A stretch of DNA of 64,000 bases from Roseicyclus salinarum (GTDB lineage: Bacteria > Pseudomonadota > Alphaproteobacteria > Rhodobacterales > Rhodobacteraceae): positions 116,486 to 180,485 of the forward strand of contig NZ_JARRSA010000006.1 in the NCBI RefSeq assembly GCF_029624655.1. The letters run 5' to 3'. Shown here one piece after another: positions 51,049-60,845 of this stretch (positions are counted from its first letter, which is position 1; every line of letters starts with the position of its first letter). Made by a program: the position numbers and the translations under genes. The notes beneath the pieces are model-generated. The model ran no database searches, was not told the origin of the DNA, and worked only from the letters and a program-made list of their open reading frames with translations.

Positions 51049-51846
51049 ATGAACGACATGCGGATTGCGGGGCGGGACGTGGACGAACTCGACATCAAGA
51101 TGAAGGCGCGCGGTGTCGACGTCTTCTACGGCGACACGCACGCGATCAGGAACGTGGACGTGGACATCCAGGACAAGACCGTGACGGCCTTCATCGGTCC
51201 CTCGGGCTGCGGCAAGTCCACCTTCCTGCGCTGCCTGAACCGGATGAACGACACCATCGACATCGCCCGCGTCACCGGCGAGATCACCCTCGACGGCGAG
51301 GACATCTACGACAAGCGCGTGGACCCGGTGCAGCTGCGCGCCAAGGTCGGCATGGTCTTCCAGAAGCCCAACCCGTTCCCCAAGTCGATCTACGACAACG
51401 TGGCCTACGGCCCGCGCATCCACGGCCTGTCCTCGAACAAGGCCGACCTCGACCGGATCGTAGAGAAGTCGCTGCGCCGCGCCGCGCTGTGGGAAGAGGT
51501 GAAGGACCGGCTCCAGGCCCCCGGCACCGGCCTGTCGGGTGGCCAGCAGCAGCGCCTGTGCATCGCGCGGGCCGTCGCCACCAACCCCGAGGTCCTGCTG
51601 ATGGACGAGCCGTGCTCGGCGCTCGACCCCATCGCGACGGCGCAGGTCGAGGAACTCATCGACGAGCTGCGTTCGCGGTTCTCGGTCGTCATCGTCACGC
51701 ACTCGATGCAGCAGGCCGCCCGCGTCAGCCAGAAGACGGCGTTCTTCCACCTGGGCGAGCTGGTCGAATACGACGACACCTCGAAGATCTTCACCAATCC
51801 CGACGATCCGCGCACCGAAAGCTACATCACCGGCCGGATCGGCTGA
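51049..51846 (+). CDS. pstB: Phosphate ABC transporter ATPase
   Basis: It has 265 residues. Walker [10 protein letters not shown], signature [14 protein letters not shown], Walker [16 protein letters not shown], switch THSM. Start ATG at 51049 has GGAGG 8 nt upstream; earlier in-frame starts at 51022 and 51034 lack proper spacing. Energises phosphate uptake. Confidence 0.96.
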   Translation: MNDMRIAGRDVDELDIKMKARGVDVFYGDTHAIRNVDVDIQDKTVTAFIGPSGCGKSTFLRCLNRMNDTIDIARVTGEITLDGEDIYDKRVDPVQLRAKVGMVFQKPNPFPKSIYDNVAYGPRIHGLSSNKADLDRIVEKSLRRAALWEEVKDRLQAPGTGLSGGQQQRLCIARAVATNPEVLLMDEPCSALDPIATAQVEELIDELRSRFSVVIVTHSMQQAARVSQKTAFFHLGELVEYDDTSKIFTNPDDPRTESYITGRIG

Positions 51847-51868
51847 CCCTCATTCCAGGACGTCCTCC

Positions 51869-52591
51869 ATGGCCCCCACCGAACACATCGTCTCAGGCTT
51901 CGACCGCGACCTCGAAGGCATCCAGGCCAAGATCATGCGCATGGGCGGTCTGGTCGAGGATGCCATCGCCAAGTCCGCGCAGGCCTTCGAGGCGCGCGAC
52001 CCCGAGCTTGCGCGCGAAGTGCGCAACGGCGACGTCGCGATCGACGCGCTCGACGACCAGATCAACGAGGAGGCCGCGCGCATCATCGCTCAGCGCCAGC
52101 CCATCGCGTCGGACCTGCGCACGGTGCTGTCGGTCTTCCGCATCTCCAACAACCTCGAGCGGATCGGCGACTACGCCAAGAACATCGCCAAGCGGTCCGA
52201 GGCCATCATGGACCAGCCTCCCGTCACAGGCACGGGCGCCTCGCTCCGGCGGATGGCGCGGCAGGTCGAGCTGATGCTGAAGGACGTCCTGGACGCCTAC
52301 ATCCAGCACGACGCCGACAAGGCGATGGACGTGCGCGAGCGCGATCTGGAGGTCGACCAGATGTATTCGGCGCTGTTCCGCGAATACCTGACCTTCATGA
52401 TGGAGGACCCGCGCAACATCACCACCTGCATGCACCTGCATTTCATGGCCAAGAACATCGAGCGCATGGGCGACCACGCGACCTCGATCGCCGAGCAGGT
52501 GATCTACATGGTCACGGGCGACGCGCCGGACGAGGAGCGTCCCAAGCACACGACCGTGCCCGCGCCCGACGGCGCGCCGCCCAGGTCGTGA
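51869..52591 (+). CDS. phoU: Phosphate signalling protein PhoU
   Basis: It has 240 residues with two tandem three-helix bundle repeats (N-terminal about 10-110, C-terminal about 115-220) including RISNNLERIGDYAKNIAKR and HLHFMAKNIERMGDHAT, the metal-binding E/D motifs. It couples the Pst transporter to the PhoR-PhoB system. Follows pstB by 22 nt. Confidence 0.96.
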   Translation: MAPTEHIVSGFDRDLEGIQAKIMRMGGLVEDAIAKSAQAFEARDPELAREVRNGDVAIDALDDQINEEAARIIAQRQPIASDLRTVLSVFRISNNLERIGDYAKNIAKRSEAIMDQPPVTGTGASLRRMARQVELMLKDVLDAYIQHDADKAMDVRERDLEVDQMYSALFREYLTFMMEDPRNITTCMHLHFMAKNIERMGDHATSIAEQVIYMVTGDAPDEERPKHTTVPAPDGAPPRS

Positions 52592-52605
52592 CGGAGGCCT
52601 GAGGG

Positions 52606-53292
52606 ATGGCCGGCGAACCCCTGATCCTCGTGGTCGAGGACGAACCCGCGCAACGCGAGGTCCTTGCCTACAACATCCGCGCCGAGGGCTACGAGGTGAT
52701 GACCGCCGAGGCGGGCGACGAGGCCCTCGTGATCGTGCGCGAGACCCCGCCCGACGTCGTCATCCTCGACTGGATGCTGCCCAACGTCTCGGGCATCGAG
52801 GTGTGCCGCCAGCTCAAGATGTCCGGCGACACCGCGCGCATCCCGGTCATCATGCTGTCCGCCCGCTCCGAGGAGACGGACAAGGTCCGCGGTCTCGAGA
52901 CGGGGGCGGACGACTATGTGGTGAAGCCCTATTCGATCGCCGAGCTTCTCGCGCGCCTGCGCACGCAGCTGCGGCGCACCCGGCCCGCCACCGTGGGCGA
53001 GCGGCTGGAATTCGAGGACATCCTCGTGGATCTGGCCGAGCACCGCGTCTACCGCGACGGCATCAGCCTGAGCCTCGGGCCGACCGAGTTCCGCCTGCTG
53101 ACCGCCTTCATGGAGCGCCCCGGCCGCGTCTGGAGCCGCGAGCAGCTTCTCGACCGGGTCTGGGGCCGTGATATCTACGTCGACAGCCGCACTGTGGACG
53201 TGCATGTGGGACGACTTCGCAAGGCGCTGAGGGCGGCCGATGCGGGCGACCCGATCCGCACCGTGCGGGGTGCCGGCTACGCGCTTGGCTGA
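52606..53292 (+). CDS. phoB: Phosphate regulon response regulator
   Basis: OmpR-family response regulator that activates the Pho regulon. It has 228 residues. The receiver has the acidic cluster in VEDEP, phospho-acceptor D55 (VVILDWMLP), S85 and K107 (VVKPYS). The winged-helix output domain (about 130-228) ends DPIRTVRGAGYALG. Last conserved gene of pstSCAB-phoU-phoB. No phoR histidine kinase gene in the window. Confidence 0.95.
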   Translation: MAGEPLILVVEDEPAQREVLAYNIRAEGYEVMTAEAGDEALVIVRETPPDVVILDWMLPNVSGIEVCRQLKMSGDTARIPVIMLSARSEETDKVRGLETGADDYVVKPYSIAELLARLRTQLRRTRPATVGERLEFEDILVDLAEHRVYRDGISLSLGPTEFRLLTAFMERPGRVWSREQLLDRVWGRDIYVDSRTVDVHVGRLRKALRAADAGDPIRTVRGAGYALG

Positions 53293-54043
53293 GACCTCCG
53301 CCTCCGCGCGCGCCCGCCCCGCGGGCGCCGTGGCGGATGCGGACGCGCCGGGGGTCCTTGGCCTTTCCGCCGGGTTCCAGCCCGCGCTCCGTCCGTTCCT
53401 CGCCGCGCACGGCGCCGTCCTTCCCGGTCTTGCCCTCATGGACAGTCCCGAGGCGCTGATCGCGAGCGTCGCCGAAGCGCGGCCCGACTACGTCCTGATG
53501 GCCAGCGCCGACACGCCCCCGGCCTTCCTGTCGCGCGTGGCCGCGGCGTCCCGCACAGCGAGCATCGGCGTTCTTCTGCTGGACGACGGCGAGGGACGAA
53601 GCTGGGACCTTCCGCCGGGCGTCATCGCCGACCATGTCGCGCCGCGCGACACGGAGGCGGAGGTCGTCCTGACGCTGCGGGCGCTGATGCGCAGGTGCCG
53701 GCCGCAAGCGATGGCGGGGCGGATCGCGCATGGCGATCTGGTGCTCGACGAGGGCTGCCTGACCTTCGCGATCCGCGGCGCGGCCACGGCCCTCAGCCTC
53801 GAGACCTTCGGGGTGATCGGCGCGATGATGGACGACCCAGGCGCGGTATGGGACCGCGGACGGCTTCACGCCCTCGTCTTCGGGCGCAGGTCGCGCAACG
53901 ACATCCGCGCCATCGATACCCGCGTGAGCCGCGCGCGGCGCCATCTGGTCGCGGCACTGGGTCTCGATCCGATCCGCACGGTGCGTGGCGTGGGCTATGC
54001 GCTGGTTCCCGGCCCCGCGCGCCTCATGCCGCCGGAGCGGTGA
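53285..54043 (+). CDS. PhoB paralogue with degenerate receiver (pseudo-response regulator)
   Basis: It has about 252 residues from TTG at 53285 (start uncertain; GTG at 53330 is an alternative). The C-terminal winged helix parallels PhoB and ends DPIRTVRGVGYALVP, nearly identical to the PhoB end. The N-terminal receiver-like region has lost the key residues: the acidic pair is replaced, the phospho-acceptor position is A73 (PDYVLMASADTPP), the Lys position is A119 (VAPRD) and the Ser/Thr is lost. It overlaps the phoB 3' end and is co-transcribed. Most likely a tandem duplicate acting as a phosphorylation-independent DNA-binding protein. Confidence 0.75.
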   Translation: MAETSASARARPAGAVADADAPGVLGLSAGFQPALRPFLAAHGAVLPGLALMDSPEALIASVAEARPDYVLMASADTPPAFLSRVAAASRTASIGVLLLDDGEGRSWDLPPGVIADHVAPRDTEAEVVLTLRALMRRCRPQAMAGRIAHGDLVLDEGCLTFAIRGAATALSLETFGVIGAMMDDPGAVWDRGRLHALVFGRRSRNDIRAIDTRVSRARRHLVAALGLDPIRTVRGVGYALVPGPARLMPPER

Positions 54044-54467
54044 GGCAGGCGCGGAACGCCGCCACCTCGGGAGCCGCCCCGGCAAGATCGAAGGCGGCCT
54101 GCGAGACGCCTGCGACCGCGACCGCGGCTGAATTGAACTCCAGCCCGTCGAGGACGTTTCCGAATCCCCGGTCCGTCACCGTCAGCGTCCGTCCGCCGTC
54201 CGACAGGACATGCCGCGTGGTCGAGATCGTGCCCGACGCCGCGCCGATGAAGCGGATCTCGAAGAACGCCGCCTCGGGCCATGGCGCGTCGCGGGTGAGG
54301 GCGATGGTATAGAGGGGCAGGGCCGGGTCGTAGGTCAGGCGCACCTCGCCCGCCTCGCCCGAATGCTCCAGCGTGCACAGCCGCCCCTCGACGCCCGCCT
54401 GCCAGGCATGGGCGGGAAACTGCGCCAGGATCACCAGGAGCGCGAGGCCTGCGATGCGTCTCGTCAT
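54024..54467 (-). CDS. Secreted protein, unknown
   Basis: It has 147 residues with a signal peptide (about 1-21, LALLVILAQFPAHA). The mature part is beta-rich with two Cys (CTLEHSG and ACLTAP), likely a disulfide. No family recognised. Its 3' end overlaps the convergent phoB paralogue by 20 nt. Confidence 0.65.
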   Translation of the reverse strand: MTRRIAGLALLVILAQFPAHAWQAGVEGRLCTLEHSGEAGEVRLTYDPALPLYTIALTRDAPWPEAAFFEIRFIGAASGTISTTRHVLSDGGRTLTVTDRGFGNVLDGLEFNSAAVAVAGVSQAAFDLAGAAPEVAAFRACLTAPAA

Positions 54468-54581
54468 GCCTTGGTTATGGCGCGGCGCGGGCTTTGGGCA
54501 AGGGCGTGGCCCGCGCACATGAGTTGACTGGGCCAACCAATGCGACGAACCTGAGGGTATCGCAGCAAAGGGAGGAACACG

Positions 54582-55202
54582 ATGGCACGAATGGCATTCA
54601 CCCTCGCGGCCGCGCTCGGCGTCTCGCTGGCCGGGGCCGCATCGGCCGAACCGGTCGGCATCACCTCCGACATGATGTCGGTGACGGTCGAGACGGCGAG
54701 CGGCCCGGTCGAGATCATGCGCGAACAGGACAACGACGCGCGGCTCGAAGGCGACTGGTCCCTGACGTCGCGGCCCTGTCCGGTGTTCTGCATCCAGCCG
54801 ATGATCCCCGCCGAGGGCGTCACCCCGGTGGGCGAGCTGGAGGTCCTTGCCGCCTTGCAGGACCCCGGCACGCTGGTCATCGACGGCCGCATCACGCCGG
54901 AATTCGAGGCCGGGACCATTCCGGGCGCGATCTCGATGCCCTACAACGAGGCCGAGGCCCGGCTGGGCGAGCTGGGCTGCACGATCGACTTCGACGGCTG
55001 GATCTGCGAGGGCGATCTTCCGCAGGTCGTCCTGTTCTGCAACGGCCCGTGGTGCGGGCAGTCGCCCACCGCGGCCCGCAACATGATCGATGCGGGCTTC
55101 CCGGCGGAAAACATCTCCTACTACCGGGGCGGGATGCAGAACTGGAACATGCTGGGGCTGACCGTGGTGCCGGGCGATCTTTCGGTGATCCCCGCGCAAT
55201 GA
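54582..55202 (+). CDS. Rhodanese-domain protein, exported
   Basis: It has 206 residues with a signal peptide (about 1-22, ending ASA). The rhodanese domain has the catalytic loop LFCNGPWCGQSP with two Cys; the first is the catalytic position. A further pair CPVFC occurs near residue 65. Periplasmic sulfur or disulfide chemistry is inferred. GGGAGGAAC precedes the ATG. Confidence 0.85.
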   Translation: MARMAFTLAAALGVSLAGAASAEPVGITSDMMSVTVETASGPVEIMREQDNDARLEGDWSLTSRPCPVFCIQPMIPAEGVTPVGELEVLAALQDPGTLVIDGRITPEFEAGTIPGAISMPYNEAEARLGELGCTIDFDGWICEGDLPQVVLFCNGPWCGQSPTAARNMIDAGFPAENISYYRGGMQNWNMLGLTVVPGDLSVIPAQ

Positions 55203-55298
55203 TCCCGGCCCGATAGGGCGCAAGGACCGCCGGGCGTCCGTTCCCGGCCGGCTGGCGGTCCGGCCTTATTCAGATCCGAAGCGAAAGGGCGCGTTTCC

Positions 55299-56072
55299 GT
55301 GTCACCGATCCTTCTGGGCTTGCTCGGCAGTCTTGCCGCCGGGTCCATGACGGCCGCGGGCGCGGTGCCCGTCCTTTTCGGGCGTATGCCGGGGCGCGCG
55401 ATGCGCGACCTTTCGCTCGGCTTCGCCGCGGGGGTGATGCTGGCGGCGTCTTTCTTCTCGCTGATCCTTCCCGCGCTCGATGCGGCGGCCGAGGATTTCT
55501 CGGGCGCGGTGCCGGCGGCGATCGTCTGCGCCGGGATCCTTCTCGGCATGGGGGGCGTCCACCTGATGAACGAGCTTCTCCCGCACGAGCATTTCCGGTC
55601 CGGCCGCGAGGGTCCCGAGGGGGCGTCGCTCAGGCGGATCTGGCTGTTCGTCATCGCGATCACGATCCACAACTTCCCCGAGGGCCTCGCCGTGGGCGTG
55701 GGCTTCGGCGCCAAGGGCTTCGAGGGTGGCCTGCCGCTTGCGATGGGCATCGGGCTGCAGAACATGCCCGAGGGGCTGGCCGTCGCGGTGGCGCTGCTGG
55801 GCGAGGGCTATCCCAGGCGGCGCGCCTTCCTCATCGCCGCGCTGACGGGCATGGTCGAGCCGATCGGCGGCGTCCTGGGCGCGGGCGTGATCGTGGTGTC
55901 CGAGCCGCTCCTGCCCTGGGGCCTCGCCTTCGCGGCGGGGGCGATGCTGTACGTCATCAGCCACGAGATCATCCCCGAGACGCACCGCGCCGGGCACCAG
56001 AACCTTGCCACGACGGGCCTGGCCGTGGGGCTTGTGGTGATGCTGTTCCTCGACGTCTGGCTGGGCGTCTAG
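55299..56072 (+). CDS. ZIP-family metal transporter
   Basis: It has 257 residues and 8 TMs. HNFPEGLAVG in TM4 and NMPEGLAVAVAL in TM5 form the metal site of ZupT-like ZIP proteins; a HEHFRSGREGPEGAS loop lies between TM3 and TM4. Imports Zn2+ or other divalent metals. GTG start at 55299 with AAAGGG upstream. Confidence 0.9.
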   Translation: MSPILLGLLGSLAAGSMTAAGAVPVLFGRMPGRAMRDLSLGFAAGVMLAASFFSLILPALDAAAEDFSGAVPAAIVCAGILLGMGGVHLMNELLPHEHFRSGREGPEGASLRRIWLFVIAITIHNFPEGLAVGVGFGAKGFEGGLPLAMGIGLQNMPEGLAVAVALLGEGYPRRRAFLIAALTGMVEPIGGVLGAGVIVVSEPLLPWGLAFAAGAMLYVISHEIIPETHRAGHQNLATTGLAVGLVVMLFLDVWLGV

Positions 56073-56338
56073 GCGCGCGCCGCCACGCGGAAGGGCACGC
56101 GGCCGTCGGGGCCGGGCGGTCCCGCCTCGACGCTCCAGCATTTCGCCGGCATCTTCGCACCCTTCGCCGTCTCGTGCGCCTCGAGGCCAAGACGGCCGCC
56201 GCGAAGCCATCCCGCCACGCGGGTGCCGTCGGCGAAGGCAAGCGTCACCGGCCCGTCGCGCAGCGGCGCCTCGGCGTGGCCGCGCGCTCCGGGGAAGAGG
56301 TGGCTGTGCGTCGCGCTCAGGGCGAGGGGGGCATCCAT
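56069..56338 (-). CDS. Small hypothetical protein
   Basis: It has 89 residues, with no TM and a beta-rich pattern (VTLAFADGTRVAGWLRGGRLGLEA). It overlaps the convergent ZIP gene by 4 nt. Ribosome-binding site weak. No family recognised; codon use is consistent with coding. Confidence 0.5.
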   Translation of the reverse strand: MDAPLALSATHSHLFPGARGHAEAPLRDGPVTLAFADGTRVAGWLRGGRLGLEAHETAKGAKMPAKCWSVEAGPPGPDGRVPFRVAARA

Positions 56339-56425
56339 GACCCAAGCCTACCACCGCGCGCAGCGTCGCGGGAACGTTCCGCCGCGTTCCACGGTTGATC
56401 GGGGCGGCACAACCGGAGAGACGAC

Positions 56426-56707
56426 ATGGAAGCCTTTTTCGACGTGGTGGGCGCGGCGGCCCTGATCTTCCTCATCCTGATCGGCGCGGTGGCGGGCTAT
56501 ATCGCAAGCCGCGTCACGCTCGGACCGACGGCGCTTTATGTCTCGGTGGGGATCGTGGCGGCGGTCGCGGCGCCCTTCGTGCTTGCGGCCCTCGGCCTCA
56601 CGGCGCTGGCGGCGGGCGGACTGATCCTGATCCTCGCGCTCGGGACGGCCTTCTCGATTGTGGTGCTGGCGATCGTCGCGGGCCTGAGGCGCGACGCGAA
56701 GCGGTGA
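56426..56707 (+). CDS. Small membrane protein, unknown
   Basis: It has 93 residues with three hydrophobic segments (about 8-28, 35-55, 60-87) and a short basic tail RRDAKR. CCGGAGAGA lies before the ATG at 56426. No domain recognised. Convergent with uvrB and followed by an 8-bp hairpin. Confidence 0.6.
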   Translation: MEAFFDVVGAAALIFLILIGAVAGYIASRVTLGPTALYVSVGIVAAVAAPFVLAALGLTALAAGGLILILALGTAFSIVVLAIVAGLRRDAKR

Positions 56708-56710
56708 GGG

Positions 56711-56733
56711 GCAGGGCCCAAGGCAGGCCCTGC
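56711..56733. terminator. Terminator-like hairpin between convergent genes
   Basis: GCAGGGCC (56711-56718) and GGCCCTGC (56726-56733) form a perfect 8-bp stem with a 7-nt loop between the small membrane protein gene and uvrB. No T-tract on either side. Confidence 0.4.
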
Positions 56734-56819
56734 AAGACGGGGATCGCGCAGCATCCGCCTGTCCATTGCGTGGCGGGACCGGCCGTGGCCCACCAGCTTT
56801 TCGCGGCCATGGGGCAGGC

Positions 56820-59012
56820 TCACCTCGCCCGCCGCGCCTTGCCTCCGCGCTGGCCCGGGCGGCCTGCCGTGCTTCGGCCGCCCGCCTTCGATCCGGCCTC
56901 CACCGCCGCCTCGACGGCGGATTGCCGTGCCAGCGGATCGTCCGCGACGGCAAGCTCCACCGTCTCCAGCCGCTTGACCTCGTCGCGGAGACGCGCGGCC
57001 TCCTCGAATTCGAGGTTCTCGGCAGCCTTGCGCATCTTCTCGCGCAGGCCGTCCAGATGCGCCTGCAGGTTCGCGCCAACCAGCGGCTTGTCGACCTTCG
57101 CCGTCACCCGGTTCATGTCCACGTCGCCCTGGTAGACGCCCGCCAGGATGTCCTCGACGTTCTTGCGGATCGTGGCCGGCGTGATGCCGTGCTTCTCGTT
57201 GTATTCCATCTGCTTGGCGCGCCTGCGGTCGGTCTCGCGCATGGCGCGTTCCATCGAGCCGGTGATGCGGTCGGCATACATGATGACACGCCCCTCGGCA
57301 TTCCGCGCCGCCCGGCCGATGGTCTGGATCAGCGAGGTCTCCGATCGCAGGAACCCCTCCTTGTCGGCATCGAGAATGGCCACCAGACCGCATTCGGGAA
57401 TGTCGAGCCCCTCGCGCAGCAGGTTGATGCCCACGAGGACGTCGAAAGCCCCGAGGCGCAGGTCGCGCAGGATCTCGATCCTCTCGAGCGTGTCGATGTC
57501 GGAGTGCATGTAGCGCACGCGGATGCCCTGTTCGTGCAGGTATTCCGTCAGGTCCTCGGCCATGCGCTTCGTCAGCACCGTGGCGAGCACGCGGTAGCCC
57601 TTCTCGGCGGTCTTGCGGATCTCGTCGAGCAGGTCGTCCACCTGCATCTCCACGGGACGGATCTCGACCTGCGGGTCGATCAGGCCGGTGGGGCGGATCA
57701 CCTGTTCGGTGAAGACGCCGCCCGACTGCTCCAGCTCCCAGTCCGAGGGGGTGGCCGACACGAAGACCGATTGCGGGCGCATCGCGTCCCATTCCTCGAA
57801 CTTCAGGGGGCGGTTGTCCATGCACGAGGGCAGGCGGAAGCCGTGTTCGGCCAGCGTGAACTTGCGCCGGTAGTCGCCGCGATACATGCCGCCGATCTGC
57901 GGCACCGAGACGTGGCTTTCATCGGCGAAGACGATGGCGTTGTCGGGAATGTATTCGAACAGCGTCGGCGGCGGCTCGCCCGGCGCGCGTCCCGTCAAAT
58001 AGCGCGAATAGTTCTCGATCCCGTTGCAGGCGCCGGTGGCCTCCAGCATCTCGAGGTCGAAATTCGTGCGCTGTTCCAGCCGCTGCGCCTCGAGAAGCTT
58101 GCCCTCGCCCACAAGTTGTTCGAGCCGCTGCGCAAGTTCGGCCTTGATGCCCTTCATCGCCTGCTGGAGCGTCGGGCGCGGCGTGACGTAGTGGGAGTTG
58201 GCGTAGATGCGGATGCGCTCGAACGTGTCGGTCTTCTGCCCGGTGAGCGGATCGAACTCGGTGATGCCTTCAAGCTCCTCGCCAAAGAAGGACAGCCGCC
58301 ACGCCCGGTCCTCGAGGTGGGCGGGCCAGACCTCGAGGCTGTCGCCGCGCACCCGGAAGCTGCCGCGCTGGAAGGCCTGGTCGTTGCGGCGGTATTGCTG
58401 GGCCACCAGGTCTGCCATGACGCGGCGCTGGTCGTAGTCGCGGCCGGCGTGCAGGTCCTGCGTCATCGCTCCGTAGGTCTCGACCGAGCCGATGCCGTAG
58501 ATGCACGAGACTGAGGCCACGATGATCACGTCGTCGCGTTCCAGAAGCGCGCGGGTGGCCGAGTGGCGCATCCGGTCGATCTGCTCGTTGATCTGGCTTT
58601 CCTTCTCGATGTAGGTGTCCGAGCGCGGAACGTAGGCCTCGGGCTGGTAGTAGTCGTAGTAGCTGACGAAGTACTCGACCGCGTTTTCCGGGAAGAAGCC
58701 CCTGAACTCGCCGTAAAGCTGGGCGGCCAGCGTCTTGTTGGGCGCGAGGATGATGGCGGGGCGCTGCGTCTCCTCGATGACCTTGGCCATCGTGAAGGTC
58801 TTGCCTGTGCCCGTCGCCCCCAGCAGCACCTGGTTGCGGTCGAGATCGCGGATCCCCTGCGACAGCTCGGCGATGGCCGTGGGCTGGTCGCCCGCGGGCT
58901 CGTATTCGGAATTCATCACGAAAGGCCTGCCGCCTTCCGTCTTCAGCCGCTCGCGGAGCGCGGCCACGGGACGGCCCGTATCGGGCATCTGTTCTGGCGA
59001 GTTGTTGTGCAT
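56820..59012 (-). CDS. uvrB: Excinuclease ABC subunit B
   Basis: DNA helicase-like damage-recognition subunit of nucleotide excision repair. It has 730 residues, with Walker [11 protein letters not shown] near residue 66, the beta-hairpin region [28 protein letters not shown], and the C-terminal UVR domain. GGAGGTGGTCG precedes the ATG at 59010-59012. The C-terminal tail is basic and longer than in E. coli. Confidence 0.97.
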   Translation of the reverse strand: MHNNSPEQMPDTGRPVAALRERLKTEGGRPFVMNSEYEPAGDQPTAIAELSQGIRDLDRNQVLLGATGTGKTFTMAKVIEETQRPAIILAPNKTLAAQLYGEFRGFFPENAVEYFVSYYDYYQPEAYVPRSDTYIEKESQINEQIDRMRHSATRALLERDDVIIVASVSCIYGIGSVETYGAMTQDLHAGRDYDQRRVMADLVAQQYRRNDQAFQRGSFRVRGDSLEVWPAHLEDRAWRLSFFGEELEGITEFDPLTGQKTDTFERIRIYANSHYVTPRPTLQQAMKGIKAELAQRLEQLVGEGKLLEAQRLEQRTNFDLEMLEATGACNGIENYSRYLTGRAPGEPPPTLFEYIPDNAIVFADESHVSVPQIGGMYRGDYRRKFTLAEHGFRLPSCMDNRPLKFEEWDAMRPQSVFVSATPSDWELEQSGGVFTEQVIRPTGLIDPQVEIRPVEMQVDDLLDEIRKTAEKGYRVLATVLTKRMAEDLTEYLHEQGIRVRYMHSDIDTLERIEILRDLRLGAFDVLVGINLLREGLDIPECGLVAILDADKEGFLRSETSLIQTIGRAARNAEGRVIMYADRITGSMERAMRETDRRRAKQMEYNEKHGITPATIRKNVEDILAGVYQGDVDMNRVTAKVDKPLVGANLQAHLDGLREKMRKAAENLEFEEAARLRDEVKRLETVELAVADDPLARQSAVEAAVEAGSKAGGRSTAGRPGQRGGKARRAR

Positions 59013-59375
59013 CGACCACCTCCGGACCCTCTTAGAATGATCGCATTTTGTTCACCTTCAAGGGGTGGGCGGCGTCGCAGGCCGCGGACCCGCCTTGCGT
59101 CCTCAAAAGGTTAACAAATCCTTCACGGGGCCCGGGTGCCCTTTACAACTTTAGGGCGAATAAATTGTTGCCATTCGTGCCTGCGTTGTTCTACATTTCA
59201 GGGGCAAGCAGCAGAAGCGGTTGCCGGCGCGGGTCGATCATCCACCACCCCTCGCTCCCTCGATCCGGGCCGGCAATCCACTGACGCGGCCGCCGCCGCC
59301 GCCCGCGACAGGTTGGCGATTGAAAACGCGCGCCACGATCCGCATAAAGCCGTCAGCGAAACGAGAGGTTGCCCC
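59013..59375. other. 363-nt region between uvrB and the NDUFS4-type gene
   Basis: Promoter region for both divergent genes. It includes GCCCT/AGGGC around a TTTACAACTTT stretch near 59141-59160 and an AT-rich segment around 59150-59200. TTGCCA (59168-59173) and TACATT (59192-59197), 18 nt apart, may be the promoter of the rightward gene. I see no SOS box (GTTC-N7-GTTC). Confidence 0.4.
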
Positions 59376-59687
59376 ATGCGCGCGCGCATCTATCGCCCGG
59401 CGAAATCCGCCATGTCCTCGGGCATGGCAAAGACCCGCGAATGGGTCCTGGAGTTCGCGTCCGAAAGCCCCCGTCAGATCGACCCCCTGATGGGGTGGAC
59501 CAGCTCGTCGGACATGAACAGCCAGGTCAGGCTGCATTTCGACACGCTTGAGGCCGCGAAGGACTATGCCGCCGATCACGGGATCGACGCCGTCGTGGTC
59601 CAGCCCAAGACGCGCAAGCCCAACATCCGGCCGCGCGGCTATGGCGAGAATTTCGCGACCAACCGCCGGGGTCAGTGGACGCACTAG
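59376..59687 (+). CDS. NADH dehydrogenase accessory subunit, NDUFS4-type (ETC complex I conserved region)
   Basis: It has 103 residues. [24 protein letters not shown] and [30 protein letters not shown] are the hallmark of the NDUFS4-like accessory subunit kept in alphaproteobacteria, ending [15 protein letters not shown]. Associates with complex I at the inner membrane. AGAGG precedes the ATG at 59376. Confidence 0.93.
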   Translation: MRARIYRPAKSAMSSGMAKTREWVLEFASESPRQIDPLMGWTSSSDMNSQVRLHFDTLEAAKDYAADHGIDAVVVQPKTRKPNIRPRGYGENFATNRRGQWTH

Positions 59688-59771
59688 GCGGTCCGCCTTC
59701 CAGCACGCATCCTGTCACGCATCCGGCAGGCGCGCCCCTGAGCGCGCGCTTTCCGGGTCCCCTGCGGTCCT

Positions 59772-60638
59772 TCAGGCCGCGACGACGGCCGTATGCGAAT
59801 CGGCGACACGCGCCACGCGGTTCCGGCCGCCCTGCTTGGCCGCGTACATCGCCATGTCCGCGGCCTCCATGAGCGTCTCCCGCGGAACCGCCGTGATCGG
59901 CGCATGGGCGACACCGACGGACACGGTGACGCGCCTGTTCTCGACGATCAACTGGTTGGCGACCTCGGCGCGGATGCGTTCGGCCACCGCAAGCGCGACG
60001 TCCTCGGAGACGCCGGGCAGGTAAAGCGCGAATTCCTCGCCGCCGAGCCTCGCCAGCACGTCGTCGCTGCGCGCCAGACTCGAGGCGATGCGCGCAAAGG
60101 CCCGCAACGCGTCATCCCCGGCCGCGTGTCCCAACGCGTCGTTCAGCATCTTGAAGCGATCGAGGTCGAAGAACAGGATCGCGCCGAACGCGGGATCGGG
60201 CACCAGCCTCTCGAAGCCCCTCCGATTGAGAAGGCCGGTCAGATGATCGATCTCGGCGGAGGCCGCGGCCAGCTCGATCTGGCGTTCCATTCCCCGGATC
60301 AGGCTGTTGACGCTGCGCATCAGGCTGCCCAGTTCGTCCTTGTAGTCCTCGGGCAGCTGCTCGATGTGGCGTCGGTCCACGACTGCGGCCATCGTCGCCT
60401 CGATCTCGCGAAGCGGTGCAAGAATGACCCCCAGCGCGAAAATCGTGACGACCGTTCCCAGCAGCGTCGCCCCGAGCACGACCGCGATCAGGTCGTAGCG
60501 TCCGGAGAAGCCGCTGATCGCGACGAGGTAGCCGATGAAGCCGAGGAGGGGCACATGAACCCCGAGAAACGCGATGCAGGCGACCTTGGCGCGGAAGCTC
60601 CGTGGAAAGACGCGCGACATGAAATGATACAGGTTCAT
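59772..60638 (-). CDS. Membrane diguanylate cyclase (HAMP-GGDEF)
   Basis: Makes c-di-GMP from two GTP. It has 288 residues: two TMs (about 20-43 and 52-74), a HAMP-like linker (about 75-125) and a GGDEF domain with GGEEF (about 198-202). An RxxD inhibitory site (RSDD) lies five residues before GGEEF, so product inhibition is expected. No periplasmic sensor domain of size. The ATG is at 60636-60638 with TGGAG upstream. Confidence 0.9.
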   Translation of the reverse strand: MNLYHFMSRVFPRSFRAKVACIAFLGVHVPLLGFIGYLVAISGFSGRYDLIAVVLGATLLGTVVTIFALGVILAPLREIEATMAAVVDRRHIEQLPEDYKDELGSLMRSVNSLIRGMERQIELAAASAEIDHLTGLLNRRGFERLVPDPAFGAILFFDLDRFKMLNDALGHAAGDDALRAFARIASSLARSDDVLARLGGEEFALYLPGVSEDVALAVAERIRAEVANQLIVENRRVTVSVGVAHAPITAVPRETLMEAADMAMYAAKQGGRNRVARVADSHTAVVAA

Positions 60639-60845
60639 GGTAACTCCAGCACTTTTTGCGGACACGACAATTGTCTCGAATCCGTCTTTTCTTGGGCCAA
60701 GCCGCGCCCCGGTTGGGGCCTCGACCCTTTCGGCGGCCGGTGTGGCGCGACCAATCGGCGCGACGCGGCCGGACCGGTTTTCGAGTTGTCGGCAGGCCGG
60801 TTTCGCGGGATCTTGCCAACACCTTGTTGTGGAATGGCGTTCGGG

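Noticed and set aside
59013..59160. SOS box for uvrB
   Set aside because: I looked for GTTC-N7-GTTC or its complement near the uvrB start and found only single half-sites.
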